Shown: positions 45,687-54,382 of the stretch, piece after piece | Numbering within the stretch: the first letter of the stretch is position 1 | How the letters are laid out: the number at the start of each line of letters is the position of its first letter | Assembly (NCBI RefSeq): GCF_005869935.1 | Contig: NZ_SZQF01000001.1 | Coordinates: 434,001 to 498,000, forward strand | DNA length: 64,000 nt | Direction: 5' to 3' | Source: Winogradskyella algicola | GTDB taxonomy: Bacteria; Bacteroidota; Bacteroidia; Flavobacteriales; Flavobacteriaceae | Notes under the pieces: model-generated | Told to the model about the DNA's origin: nothing | Databases searched by the model: none | What the model saw: only the letters and a program-made list of their open reading frames with translations | Made by a program: the position numbers and the translations under genes

Positions 45687-45839
45687 CTAAAAAACAGCAT
45701 TTAAAATGGCAATCAAATCTTCTGGCTTATATATGAATAGTAAAATAAAAATTATTATTAAAGGATAAATTAGTTTGTAAACTAAAAAGCGTATTATCTT
45801 TAGTGAATACTTACCTCTTATTTTAGGGAAATTTGCCAT
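45687..45839 (-). CDS. Possible 50-residue single-pass membrane protein
   Basis: An unreported frame on the minus strand, MANFPKIRGKYSLKIIRFL then a hydrophobic helix (VYKLIYPLIIIFILLFIY) and KPEDLIAIL, ending in TAG. A basic N-terminus before one helix is a sensible topology (N-in). There is no clear promoter box or ribosome site. It is the only gene-like content of the 433-nt rsmI/macroglobulin gap, apart from the terminator at 45985; the remainder is AT-rich without other visible structure. Confidence 0.3.
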   Translation of the reverse strand: MANFPKIRGKYSLKIIRFLVYKLIYPLIIIFILLFIYKPEDLIAILNAVF

Positions 45840-45984
45840 AACTAGTTCATTTTATGCTAAACTAAATCAAGCAAAAATGTTTTGCTGTGACATGGTTTGC
45901 AATATGGTAAGAAAAAACACAACAGAAACTTTTTAATACACTGATAATTAGACTACTAAGTTTTAAAATTTTTTCATAAAATAG

Positions 45985-46016
45985 AAAAAACCTCACCATT
46001 TCTGATGAGGTTTTTT
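45985..46016 (-). terminator. Terminator of the macroglobulin operon
   Basis: AACCTCATCA-GAAATGG-TGAGGTT with flanking A/T runs. Nearly identical to the hairpin at 53549-53577. Confidence 0.87.
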
Positions 46017-46040
46017 AACATTAAAATATTTGAGAAGTTA

Positions 46041-49000
46041 CTAATCTTTAATCTCAATACTATTCCCTGAGATCCAAGTTTTGTTGTCATCTCCATAATA
46101 CAGATAAACAGTACTTGCAGGTGCTTGGTATTGGCCAGCAATATCAGCTTTTAAGTCGAGCCTAATAGTTTTGGTTTCTGAAGCTTTAAATTCTCGCCAG
46201 TAAAACACCAGATAATTATCAAAAACCTCATAAAAAGCCACTTTATTTTCTTCTAAAATCTTTTTTAATTGCCATGGTTGAGCTGTTGTTCCAGATGGTA
46301 TGCCAACAATTGTGGTGACCATACCCAAGGGTTCTGCATTGGTGTTTGCCACAGCGATATTAAAACTCACATTATCGCCAACCATGTGGTTTTGTCCAGT
46401 AATTGTTGTTTCGAGTTGTAAAGGACAAGCCTCTGAACTATCTGGTAACGTGCTATCCCAATTTACATTCAAAGTATAAGGAAATGTTGTCTTTGGGTTA
46501 TTAAACTTAACTGCAATAGTCTGTTTTCCTTGTTGTAGATAGTTCTCAAAACCGTTAATGGTAATTTTTCCATCGTCTGAAAGTTCTAATTTTTTAGTTA
46601 TCGATTTACCATTAATTACTAACGTGATATCATCGTTTTCCTCAAGTATTTTTTGCTTTTGACTTTTTGTGTAATTAATCAGTGCTTTAAGAGCCATTGC
46701 TGTTGCTTGTGTAGATCCAAAACGGTTGTTTTTACGTTGCTTAATCAGATAATCTATGCCTTCTGTTACAAGCATAGTATTTTCGTTTTTTTCATCCATT
46801 AAAGCTAGTACTGTAAGTGCTACGGTTTCTATCTGTTTAGAGTTACCATAAGATCTAGTAATTGTATTTTCTACAGGTATTTTTTCAAAACCATACTCCT
46901 CAATATTTGTTTTTATTTTGGTTAAAAGTGTTTTAAAGTTCGTTTCTTTATTGAGGTTATGACTAGCCATGGCCAGTAATGCCATTTTATAAGTATCACT
47001 ACTTTTTATGGCATCTGCATAGGCTGTGTTATATTCTAACATATAATCTGCATTGACACCAGATTCGCTTAATGCATAGACAATGTAGGCGTTGGCAACA
47101 TCTGTTGGAGAACTAGCAAAACTATCATAGCCTTTTTTACTTTTTTTGAAACCACCTTTACCGTCTTTTCGGCTTAAAAGCCAATCTACAGTTCTGGAAA
47201 TCATTTTGTCGCTTACACCATCATATACTTCTTTCATTTCAGTAAATTCCAAAATACCATAAGCGGTTAAGGTTTCGTGAGGAGGAGTATGACCAAACCA
47301 TTCAAAACCACCTTTAGAAGTTTCAAAACCAATAAGTCTTTTGTAGCCTTGTTTTATAAAATCTAGGGCTTTAGCTTCAATTTCAGGATTGCTTTTGCCA
47401 GCTTCCTTAAGGTATTTTAAGACCATAATATTAGGATATGTTGAAGATGATGTTTGCTCAAAACATCCATAAGGCTGACGGATTAATGACTCAATACCAT
47501 CCATAACATCACCTACAATGTCTGTATAAATATTAAACTCTGTGGTAATACTATTTTTAACAGCATGGTTAATTTCAAAGTCAAACAGTTGAGATTCTGA
47601 ACCAGACAGTGATAAAGAAGTTGGGAAATAAGGGCTTAAAATGGTTACCTTTTTCTTGATGATATCCTTATAATCTTCAGATTCTGCAAGAATGGAAATG
47701 TCTAAGTCTCTACCCTTTTCAATAGGTATAACTTTTATGGTTTTGGTGACAGCGTTTTTAGCTTCCACGTTTAGTTTTTCGTCAATAGACGATACCAACT
47801 TTAAATGTTTCCGTAATAGAAACTTTAAATTAGTTGCCATGGCTTTTTCAGTTTCATTGGTAATGGTAATTGGTAGTGAAACGGTATCATTCAGCACCAT
47901 GTAATTAGGTGTTTTAATGTCTATGTTCAATAACTTCTTTGTAGCGTATAATTTGTCAGCTTTACCTACAAGGCCATTATAACCAATGCCTTCAGCAGAA
48001 ATTTTAAATGACGTTACAGCATCAGAGTTATAAAATTCAATTTTGGCAACACCATCAGCATTAGTTTGTACCACAGGATTCCAGTATATGGTTTGTCTAA
48101 AATCGGTACGCTCTTCTGGTAGATTTTTTCCTTCATAAATTGGCATGTAGAAACTTCTTGGAGTGTTTGTGTAGTTTTGGTTATAGTGATAAAATTGCTT
48201 TACAGCGTAATTTTTATAATCTCTGTTATTTAATCGTTTTATTGCGCCACTACTATTTGGGTATTTTCCGTGTTTTGTATTTATAAGAATAACACCATTA
48301 GAACCTCTACAACCATAAATGCTAGTTGCAGCAGCATCTTTTAGAATTACCACATTATTTACTTGCTGCGGATTGATGTCACCCAAGGCCGAACTATCGT
48401 AAGGCACACCATCTACCACAATAAGAGGCTGATTATTACCAGATACACTTCCAAAACCTCTGATTCTAACCGTTGGCGCGCTTCCTGGTTGTCCACTACG
48501 ATTAATTACGTTTACACCAGCAACCTCACCAGCCAAAGCATTTAATACAGAATTACCATTTGATGCAATCTCTTCTGAAGACACAATTGATGCAGCACCT
48601 GCAAAGCTTTTTTTACGTGTAATACTGTAACCCACAACGACAACTTCGTCCAAGCCATTTTTATTTTCTTCTAAACCGACAGAGATTTGTGCCTTTTGTT
48701 TAATAGCCTTTTGTAGCGGTTTTTCATTTTTAATAAAAGATTTAATATTCTCTTTGTTTTCTATGGTTTTAGTTGGTGTTTGGCTGTAATAGTTTCCTTT
48801 TTTTAAGGTTGTTTCTTTAATAGTAACATGTTCTCCATTGTCATTATAGGCTAATAAAGTCAAATGATAATTATTGTTGAATTTAAAAGTAAAAGAACCA
48901 TCTTCTTCGGTGTCAAAAACCAAAACTTTATTTCCCTTACTATCAAAAAGCAGCAAATGTGCTTGTGTTGGTTTTCCTTTTTTATTGAGTACCACACCAG

Positions 49001-50615
49001 TTTGTACGGCACTTTGTTCTGGTAGGTATTGTGCATTTTTTTTAGTAACGGTAGGCGCATTAATATAGTCTCGCCAACCATGAGTTAGCATCACATAATC
49101 TATTGCTTTTTTTGATTTTGGCTCTTTTGGATTCAAGTAAAAATCTGGTTTATGAATTTTACCTTTCAATTCAGAAGACACCAATAAATAAGATAAAATA
49201 TGGTCTTGCTTGTCGTCAGTAAAGGACAGTAATTTATTATCCGCAACGGCTAATGATAAGTTTGCAGAGATAGGATTCTGCTTCTCATCGTATGTTTTTA
49301 TACTAAGTTTTACTTTTTCTCTAGTATTGTACACTTCCTTATCTAGGCTGAGGTCTACATGAAGTTTTTTGTGAGGATTTAGAAACACCAAACGCTCTGC
49401 AAATGTACTGCCATATTCATTTTTTAGACTGAATTTGGTAATACCCATAGGATATTCTGAAGTGTTTAAGCTTATATTTTTCTTGAGACCGATTTCCTTT
49501 TTTAAAAGCAATGTACTTGCATTAGAAACCTCAAGAAATAAAGGAGTGCTATAAGTTGAAAAAATATCTAAATTGGTGGATAGACTATCAGTTGTAACAG
49601 AAAACCGAACACCATTTTCATGCACTTTTGGTAGCTGAATTAATTCCTCAGAACGAAAAGGTTCTATGATCTTAGCATAGTAAACTTCGTCTTTAATTGG
49701 GTTAAAATTGAAGCTTCCCATACCATCATGATAACTTCCAAAGTTTGAAACGGTTTCTCCTTTCGCATTTAGAATATCGCCTTTGAGATCTACAGGTTTT
49801 CCAAATTCATTAAGAGCTTTAAAAGCAACGTTGTTTAAAGTACCAGCTATAATTTTACCACTTTCGGGCAAAAACTGAAGATCAATTGTATTTAAAACCA
49901 CAGGAACAGCTCTTGAGATAGATTCTGTAGTGCCTTTGTGATATACCAAAGCGTTTAAAACCACATCAACGGACGCCAAGTTCTCTGGTAATGTAAAGCT
50001 AGGTTTGGCTTTACCGTCTTTGTCAGTAACCACTACATCATTTATAATGCCTGTGCCTTTTACACTCACTTTATACGTAACTTCTGTGTGCGATAAAGGT
50101 TGATTTTTTAAATCCTTAACTTCAAGATTTGCTATAACCTCAGAGGATTTTCCGTAGCCTTCTTTTTCGAATTTTAAATTAAGCAACAGCTTAGGTTTTA
50201 CCACTTTTTGAATAGTGATTTTTTTGGTGAAAAATGAATCTTCACCATAATTACGCATCCAATTGGTGTAGCATTTTAAAGTATAAATCCCACCAACCCA
50301 ATCAGAGTTTATATCAAAATTTCCGTAAGCATATCCTTGTTTTACATTAAGATTTAAGGATGTTACAACAGCACCTTTAGGCGAAATTAATTCCGCATGC
50401 ATTACATCGCTAATGGTCGTAATAGTATTGTCTGTACCTACGATATAAGATTTAAACCAAATGGTTTCTCCAGGAAAATAGAATGGTCTGTCGGTTTGTG
50501 TGTATATCTTCTCTAATGGATTATTAAAGGCTTCAAAAGCTTTATAAGACAGTAACGTAAAGAAGCAAAGTCCGGCAATTACCAAAAGTTTGGTATTTTG
50601 TATACGTTTTTTCAT
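46041..50615 (-). CDS. Alpha-2-macroglobulin-like protein carrying an internal SusC-type TonB plug domain
   Basis: 1524 residues. N-terminal hydrophobic signal/anchor (about 9-25, no lipobox). MG2-type domain begins at about 37 (YTQTDRPFYFPGETIWFKSY); further MG domains to ~530; a carboxypeptidase-regulatory-like domain at about 537-600; a complete SusC-type plug at 655-784 (LDEVVVVGYS, NALAGEVAGVNV, RIRGFGS, PLIVVDGVPYD, LKDAAATSIYGCRGSNGVILINT); the A2M domain (TDFRQTIYWNPVV, ~837); and a thioester domain with PYGCFEQTSS (C1051, E1053, Q1054) followed by alpha/alpha toroid repeats to ~1340. Such proteins trap proteases through the thioester. Starts 5 nt after the plug-less SusC gene, so they form an operon. 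Confidence 0.92.
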   Translation of the reverse strand: MKKRIQNTKLLVIAGLCFFTLLSYKAFEAFNNPLEKIYTQTDRPFYFPGETIWFKSYIVGTDNTITTISDVMHAELISPKGAVVTSLNLNVKQGYAYGNFDINSDWVGGIYTLKCYTNWMRNYGEDSFFTKKITIQKVVKPKLLLNLKFEKEGYGKSSEVIANLEVKDLKNQPLSHTEVTYKVSVKGTGIINDVVVTDKDGKAKPSFTLPENLASVDVVLNALVYHKGTTESISRAVPVVLNTIDLQFLPESGKIIAGTLNNVAFKALNEFGKPVDLKGDILNAKGETVSNFGSYHDGMGSFNFNPIKDEVYYAKIIEPFRSEELIQLPKVHENGVRFSVTTDSLSTNLDIFSTYSTPLFLEVSNASTLLLKKEIGLKKNISLNTSEYPMGITKFSLKNEYGSTFAERLVFLNPHKKLHVDLSLDKEVYNTREKVKLSIKTYDEKQNPISANLSLAVADNKLLSFTDDKQDHILSYLLVSSELKGKIHKPDFYLNPKEPKSKKAIDYVMLTHGWRDYINAPTVTKKNAQYLPEQSAVQTGVVLNKKGKPTQAHLLLFDSKGNKVLVFDTEEDGSFTFKFNNNYHLTLLAYNDNGEHVTIKETTLKKGNYYSQTPTKTIENKENIKSFIKNEKPLQKAIKQKAQISVGLEENKNGLDEVVVVGYSITRKKSFAGAASIVSSEEIASNGNSVLNALAGEVAGVNVINRSGQPGSAPTVRIRGFGSVSGNNQPLIVVDGVPYDSSALGDINPQQVNNVVILKDAAATSIYGCRGSNGVILINTKHGKYPNSSGAIKRLNNRDYKNYAVKQFYHYNQNYTNTPRSFYMPIYEGKNLPEERTDFRQTIYWNPVVQTNADGVAKIEFYNSDAVTSFKISAEGIGYNGLVGKADKLYATKKLLNIDIKTPNYMVLNDTVSLPITITNETEKAMATNLKFLLRKHLKLVSSIDEKLNVEAKNAVTKTIKVIPIEKGRDLDISILAESEDYKDIIKKKVTILSPYFPTSLSLSGSESQLFDFEINHAVKNSITTEFNIYTDIVGDVMDGIESLIRQPYGCFEQTSSSTYPNIMVLKYLKEAGKSNPEIEAKALDFIKQGYKRLIGFETSKGGFEWFGHTPPHETLTAYGILEFTEMKEVYDGVSDKMISRTVDWLLSRKDGKGGFKKSKKGYDSFASSPTDVANAYIVYALSESGVNADYMLEYNTAYADAIKSSDTYKMALLAMASHNLNKETNFKTLLTKIKTNIEEYGFEKIPVENTITRSYGNSKQIETVALTVLALMDEKNENTMLVTEGIDYLIKQRKNNRFGSTQATAMALKALINYTKSQKQKILEENDDITLVINGKSITKKLELSDDGKITINGFENYLQQGKQTIAVKFNNPKTTFPYTLNVNWDSTLPDSSEACPLQLETTITGQNHMVGDNVSFNIAVANTNAEPLGMVTTIVGIPSGTTAQPWQLKKILEENKVAFYEVFDNYLVFYWREFKASETKTIRLDLKADIAGQYQAPASTVYLYYGDDNKTWISGNSIEIKD
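48264..48653 (-). other. Region encoding the SusC-type plug domain inside the macroglobulin
   Basis: Residues 655-784 of the macroglobulin. Contains the hallmarks of a SusC/RagA plug: DEVVVVGY start, 'AGEVAGVNV', 'VRIRGFGSVSGNNQPLIVVD', 'DVxxxxxLKDAAATSIYG'-like ending and GVILINTKHG. In a normal SusC protein this block lies between the carboxypeptidase-regulatory domain and the barrel. Confidence 0.9.
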
Positions 50616-50620
50616 GGTGT

Positions 50621-53449
50621 TTAAATTTTTAAGTTGACTTTTAATCCAACCTCACTCATTAAAGGAGTATTGAAAAAGTTAAGATTATGTCCAGAATTGG
50701 TATCAAAAAGTGATGAATAAGGAGATGCTCCTCTGAATTTTGTAAATGTGATGAGGTTATGAGCGTAAAGTCCTATTTCAACTTGTCTGAAAAAATCATG
50801 ATTGTTTTTAGCAAAATCATAAGATAGTTCGACGGTTCTTAGGTTAAGATAGCTGGCATCTTCAATGGCTTCTTCTGCAACACCACTGAAGCCATAGCGA
50901 ACAAATCGGTTGTTTTCAATACCATCTTCAGGATTATAAAAATCTACAGGAATTGTATTGGTATTCCCTTGTGCGTTTACACCATTAAAAACATAATTTG
51001 TAATCTTTCTTTGATCTGCAGATTGTTGTGATGTTCCAAAATAGTTGAGTACATTTTGAGTACCATTCCATGTATCTCCACCTTTTTGGAAGTCTAATGT
51101 GAAATTGAATTTTAATTTCTTCCAGGTAAACTGATTAGAAAATCCAAGTGTAAAATCTGGTATAGGATTGCCAATAATCTGTTGTTCTATATCTACAATT
51201 GGGTAGCCATTGCTGTCTATTACTATGTTATTTTGAGTATCTCTTTCAAAAGCAGTTCCTACAATAACACCAGCAGGTTGACCAACGATTAAATTTTTAG
51301 ATACATTCTGAAAACCTGCAATTGGCACACGCCCTTCATTATTATATAGTTTGGTAACCTTATTTTGGTTGGTCATAAAGCTTAATCTGCTACTCCAATG
51401 AAATTTGTCAAACCATTCAGAAACTTCTAGTTGTAGCTCTAGACCTTTATTGGTAATATCTGCAATATTTTGAAGTTGAAATTGATTACCTTCTAAAACA
51501 GGGAACACACTTCCTTTGGTTTTTGAGCCAAAATAGCTTGTAGTGAAATTCCAATTAACATCCCATAAATAGAAATCTAAATCGAGATTTAAGGAATAAT
51601 CGTGTCGTTCTTCTAAATCTATGCCTTCGTTAATAAATAAATCTATATTACTAGTGTAGCCAAGACTTTCTGAAGGTAATAATTGCAGACTGTTATGACT
51701 CTGATTGTTGTGAAAAAGAGGCATTTCATTAATATCAAAAGCACTTGTTGCGCTGAGGGAGAAATCGCTAAAATCATAGATGTCTAAAATATTTGCTAAA
51801 TCAACTTTTATAACAGATGAAGGTAAAATCAATTTATTTTTCTGAATGGAAGAGATATACGCGGTATTACTAAATACAATTTTAGAGTGTCTCTTATACT
51901 CTAGAGCGATAGATTGATGTGGTCTTAGCACATTTCTATTAATACGATTAGAAATTACACTTGTATTGTTTGGGTTTGAAAAGGTAAATGCATCAAATCC
52001 TTCAGATTCTTTAAATGTATAATCTAATAGCTCATTTTTAAATCTAGTAACGGAACGTACATCTATTGTAAAATCTCCCAAGTATTTTTCATAGTGTAAG
52101 TCTAGCAAAGCATTGAAGCTATTGTTTTTTATGGTTTTGTTACTTAGATAACCGTTTTCAAATCCAACAGTATTGGCAAACAAACCAAAGTTTTGCTCGT
52201 TTTCTGTTGTTTTATAGCTGAGTTGACTTCCTATTGAAAAGTTATCACCAATATTTATGTCATTTTCTAGGTTGGCTACAAATAAGGTGTTGGCATCATA
52301 GTTTTTATTGTTAAACAACCATTCAGAATTGTTATAATTGGTTGGACTAAAACTACGTTGTGTATTGTCTGGTAAAATGCTGCCCTGACTATTGTCAAAA
52401 GTCACAGGTGTTACCCAAGCATTTAAAAGGAGGTTGTTTCTAAATCCATTTATATTAGGTTGGTTATTTTTCCAGTCACTATACTTAACAAAAGATTTCC
52501 AACTTAGTTTTTCACTATTACCATAAAGCGTTTTAAAATTTATTGTGAGATCGTTATTTATTTTTTGTGCTCTACCAAAAATATCATCTGTATTGTTATG
52601 ACTAAAGTCAATTCCAGTTGTCCATTTATTGGTTTCAACATCAAAATAGACATTGGTAAATCTATTGATAGCAGTATTTAAAACGCTATTGTTGTACTGT
52701 TTAGAGCTAACGCCAGTTCCATTGCCCAGCGCAACCAATTTACCGTTCTTGTCATATATATAATTACTTCCGTCAAACTCTAAAGTATTTAGGTTTGGTC
52801 CATAGGAAAAGATATTTCCCGTTTCTGGTCCTAAAAAAGCTATAGATCCATTTTCGGTGGCACCTTGGCTAAAAGAAGATTGTAATTTTGGCAAGTTACT
52901 TTCCTTAACAAATTGAAAACTTAAGTTAGATTTTACACCAACCTGAAAATAAATATCCGGATTAAAATAGGTTAGAATAACATGTTTTGGGTCAACATTA
53001 ATGTCTTTAACCCTGCGTAAGGAGTTGTAATAGTCTTTTTTATTGTAACGGTGTTTTGCATCTGCAATAGAGGGTATTTCAAAGCTTTTCTTTTTTTTCT
53101 TTTTCAAAGCTTCACTATAAGCGTCAGCTTCAATAAGTTTTACTTTTACTCGCTTAACCTCTATTTTTTGGACGGCTCCAAACATATCAGCTGTTACTGC
53201 AATTTCCTTTGGATCCATACCAACATAGCTAATAACTATAACATCACCTACGTTACATTTTATACTGTAATTACCATCAAAATCAGTAACTACTCCATTG
53301 GTAGTTCCTTTAATTAATATGCTAGCACCAGGCAAGGGCAAGCCGTCTGATGAAGTAGTGAGCGTGCCTGTTACTGTTCCTTCTTGAGCAAAACAGAACA
53401 CTGGGAATAATATGAGCAATACGAATATTTTAAATGAAATTCTAGCCAT
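50621..53449 (-). CDS. SusC-like outer-membrane barrel lacking its plug domain
   Basis: 942 residues. Signal peptide to about residue 21 (FPVFCFAQ), then a SusC-type carboxypeptidase-regulatory domain at 24-95 (VTGTLTTSSDGLPLPGASILIKGTTNGVVTDFDGNYSI). A charged linker (SEALKKKKKKSF, ~112-123) leads directly into barrel strands from about 165 (FQVGVKSNLSFQF ... AFLGPETGNIFSYGPNLNTLEFDG). None of the plug motifs (VVVGYG, RIRG, VVDG, ASAIYG, GVIxITTK) occurs between 96 and 200. The C-terminus is a normal SusC end (LRTVELSYDF ... EVGLKVNLKI). No SusD gene follows; the next gene is the plug-bearing macroglobulin. Confidence 0.92.
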   Translation of the reverse strand: MARISFKIFVLLILFPVFCFAQEGTVTGTLTTSSDGLPLPGASILIKGTTNGVVTDFDGNYSIKCNVGDVIVISYVGMDPKEIAVTADMFGAVQKIEVKRVKVKLIEADAYSEALKKKKKKSFEIPSIADAKHRYNKKDYYNSLRRVKDINVDPKHVILTYFNPDIYFQVGVKSNLSFQFVKESNLPKLQSSFSQGATENGSIAFLGPETGNIFSYGPNLNTLEFDGSNYIYDKNGKLVALGNGTGVSSKQYNNSVLNTAINRFTNVYFDVETNKWTTGIDFSHNNTDDIFGRAQKINNDLTINFKTLYGNSEKLSWKSFVKYSDWKNNQPNINGFRNNLLLNAWVTPVTFDNSQGSILPDNTQRSFSPTNYNNSEWLFNNKNYDANTLFVANLENDINIGDNFSIGSQLSYKTTENEQNFGLFANTVGFENGYLSNKTIKNNSFNALLDLHYEKYLGDFTIDVRSVTRFKNELLDYTFKESEGFDAFTFSNPNNTSVISNRINRNVLRPHQSIALEYKRHSKIVFSNTAYISSIQKNKLILPSSVIKVDLANILDIYDFSDFSLSATSAFDINEMPLFHNNQSHNSLQLLPSESLGYTSNIDLFINEGIDLEERHDYSLNLDLDFYLWDVNWNFTTSYFGSKTKGSVFPVLEGNQFQLQNIADITNKGLELQLEVSEWFDKFHWSSRLSFMTNQNKVTKLYNNEGRVPIAGFQNVSKNLIVGQPAGVIVGTAFERDTQNNIVIDSNGYPIVDIEQQIIGNPIPDFTLGFSNQFTWKKLKFNFTLDFQKGGDTWNGTQNVLNYFGTSQQSADQRKITNYVFNGVNAQGNTNTIPVDFYNPEDGIENNRFVRYGFSGVAEEAIEDASYLNLRTVELSYDFAKNNHDFFRQVEIGLYAHNLITFTKFRGASPYSSLFDTNSGHNLNFFNTPLMSEVGLKVNLKI

Positions 53450-53470
53450 AGTTGAATGTGTTGGTTAATT

Positions 53471-53478
53471 CAAATGTA
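53471..53478 (-). promoter_or_regulatory. -7 box (TACATTTG) of the SusC-like/macroglobulin operon
   Basis: Perfect TAnnTTTG, 21 nt before the ATG. No TTG -33 element at normal spacing, which fits dependence on an activator. Confidence 0.55.
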
Positions 53479-53505
53479 TAACCAACTTCATTGGCTAGAA
53501 ATAAG

Positions 53506-53539
53506 GAATGAGTGAAGTACCCAAATGAATGAGTAAAGT
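53506..53539 (-). promoter_or_regulatory. Direct-repeat operator, 13 bp x 2 at 21-bp spacing
   Basis: GAATGAGTGAAGT at 53506-53518 and GAATGAGTAAAGT at 53527-53539 (one mismatch), starts 21 bp apart, i.e. two helical turns. They lie about 28-68 nt upstream of the -7 box, where an activator would contact polymerase. The arrangement is that of LytTR-type response-regulator sites. Confidence 0.5.
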
Positions 53540-53548
53540 GTATAAAAC

Positions 53549-53577
53549 AAAAAACCTCACCATTACTGATGAGGTTT
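53549..53577 (-). terminator. Terminator after the YwqK-like gene, copy of the operon terminator
   Basis: AACCTCATCA-GTAATGG-TGAGGTTTTTT on the minus strand. It differs by one base in the core from the hairpin at 45985-46016. Confidence 0.85.
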
Positions 53578-53604
53578 AATAAAATGATACAAGAAAAAAA
53601 TCTT

Positions 53605-54375
53605 TTAGTTAAACAACTTAGAATATTGGGCGGCTTCAACAGGATTGGACTGTACATTAACACGCTTTATTTCCTTACCGTCATCGTTAAGCTCTACTAT
53701 AAAAAGGCTATCGCGTTCTTCAATTTTCCTTAAGTATGCTTTGGTGCTTCCGTCTTCGTTAAAGAATTTTATGGTTTCATAATCATCGTAATTAGAAGAC
53801 ACCATTTCAGAGTATAATTTTCCATCTTTGAGGCGTTGCGTAATGGTTCGGCTATTTTTTATATAAGATTGTGATACTATATGACCCAGCATATTGTAAT
53901 AAAGCGTTTCCACCTTTTGACCGTTTTCATATTTTATTTCAGACTCTACCTTTCCTGTATCAAAATACGTAAATTGACTATCTACTAAAACCCCATTTTT
54001 ATACATACTTTTTTTGGTAAGGTTTCCTAAAGGGTCGTACCTTAACTCTTCACCGTTCAGTTTTCCATTTGCATATTTTGAAAAAGAGAAAATTTCACCA
54101 TTTTCATGAAATACTATATAATCTCCATTCAATAAGCCTTTTTTACATTCAAACTCTTCCCACTTTTTAGTTTCGTCACCTACAACATAGTAGCCGTCCA
54201 TAAGCTTGGTGGTTTCGGCTAAGCGATAATAATCTAAACCGTTGTAACTATCTACTAAGTAAGAATTACGTTCAATAAAGGTAAAGGAATCATCTTTTGA
54301 GGTTTCCTTTTCTGACTTACAGCCGAATAATATGAGGCTTAAAGTTATAACAAGACTATACTTTTTTAGTAACAT
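53605..54375 (-). CDS. YwqK-like MORN-variant repeat lipoprotein
   Basis: 256 residues from the ATG at 54375, which gives a proper lipoprotein signal (MLLKKYSLVITLSLILFGC, lipobox LFGC); the longer frame to 54423 overlaps the upstream gene. The body has the YwqK/MORN-variant repeats: 'LNGDYIVFHENGEIFSFSKYANGKLNGEELRYDPLGNL', 'KSMYKNGVLVDSQFTYFDTGKVESEIKYENGQ'. Such proteins are often labelled 'toxin-antitoxin YwqK antitoxin' in databases, but the lipid anchor argues against an antitoxin role. Function unknown. Eight nt after the upstream gene, so co-transcribed. Confidence 0.82.
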   Translation of the reverse strand: MLLKKYSLVITLSLILFGCKSEKETSKDDSFTFIERNSYLVDSYNGLDYYRLAETTKLMDGYYVVGDETKKWEEFECKKGLLNGDYIVFHENGEIFSFSKYANGKLNGEELRYDPLGNLTKKSMYKNGVLVDSQFTYFDTGKVESEIKYENGQKVETLYYNMLGHIVSQSYIKNSRTITQRLKDGKLYSEMVSSNYDDYETIKFFNEDGSTKAYLRKIEERDSLFIVELNDDGKEIKRVNVQSNPVEAAQYSKLFN

Positions 54376-54382
54376 AATTTTT

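Noticed and set aside
46041..50615. Possibility that the macroglobulin-plug fusion is an assembly or frameshift artefact
   Set aside because: The frame is continuous for 1524 codons, the plug is flanked by A2M-type domains on both sides, and the barrel gene next door independently lacks its plug.
53442..53663. 73-codon minus-strand frame between the YwqK-like and SusC-like genes
   Set aside because: It runs across a terminator and the promoter/direct-repeat region, and lacks a signal or family features.
53605..54375. Antitoxin role for the YwqK-like protein
   Set aside because: It has a lipoprotein signal and no adjacent toxin-like gene, so the database label appears misleading here.
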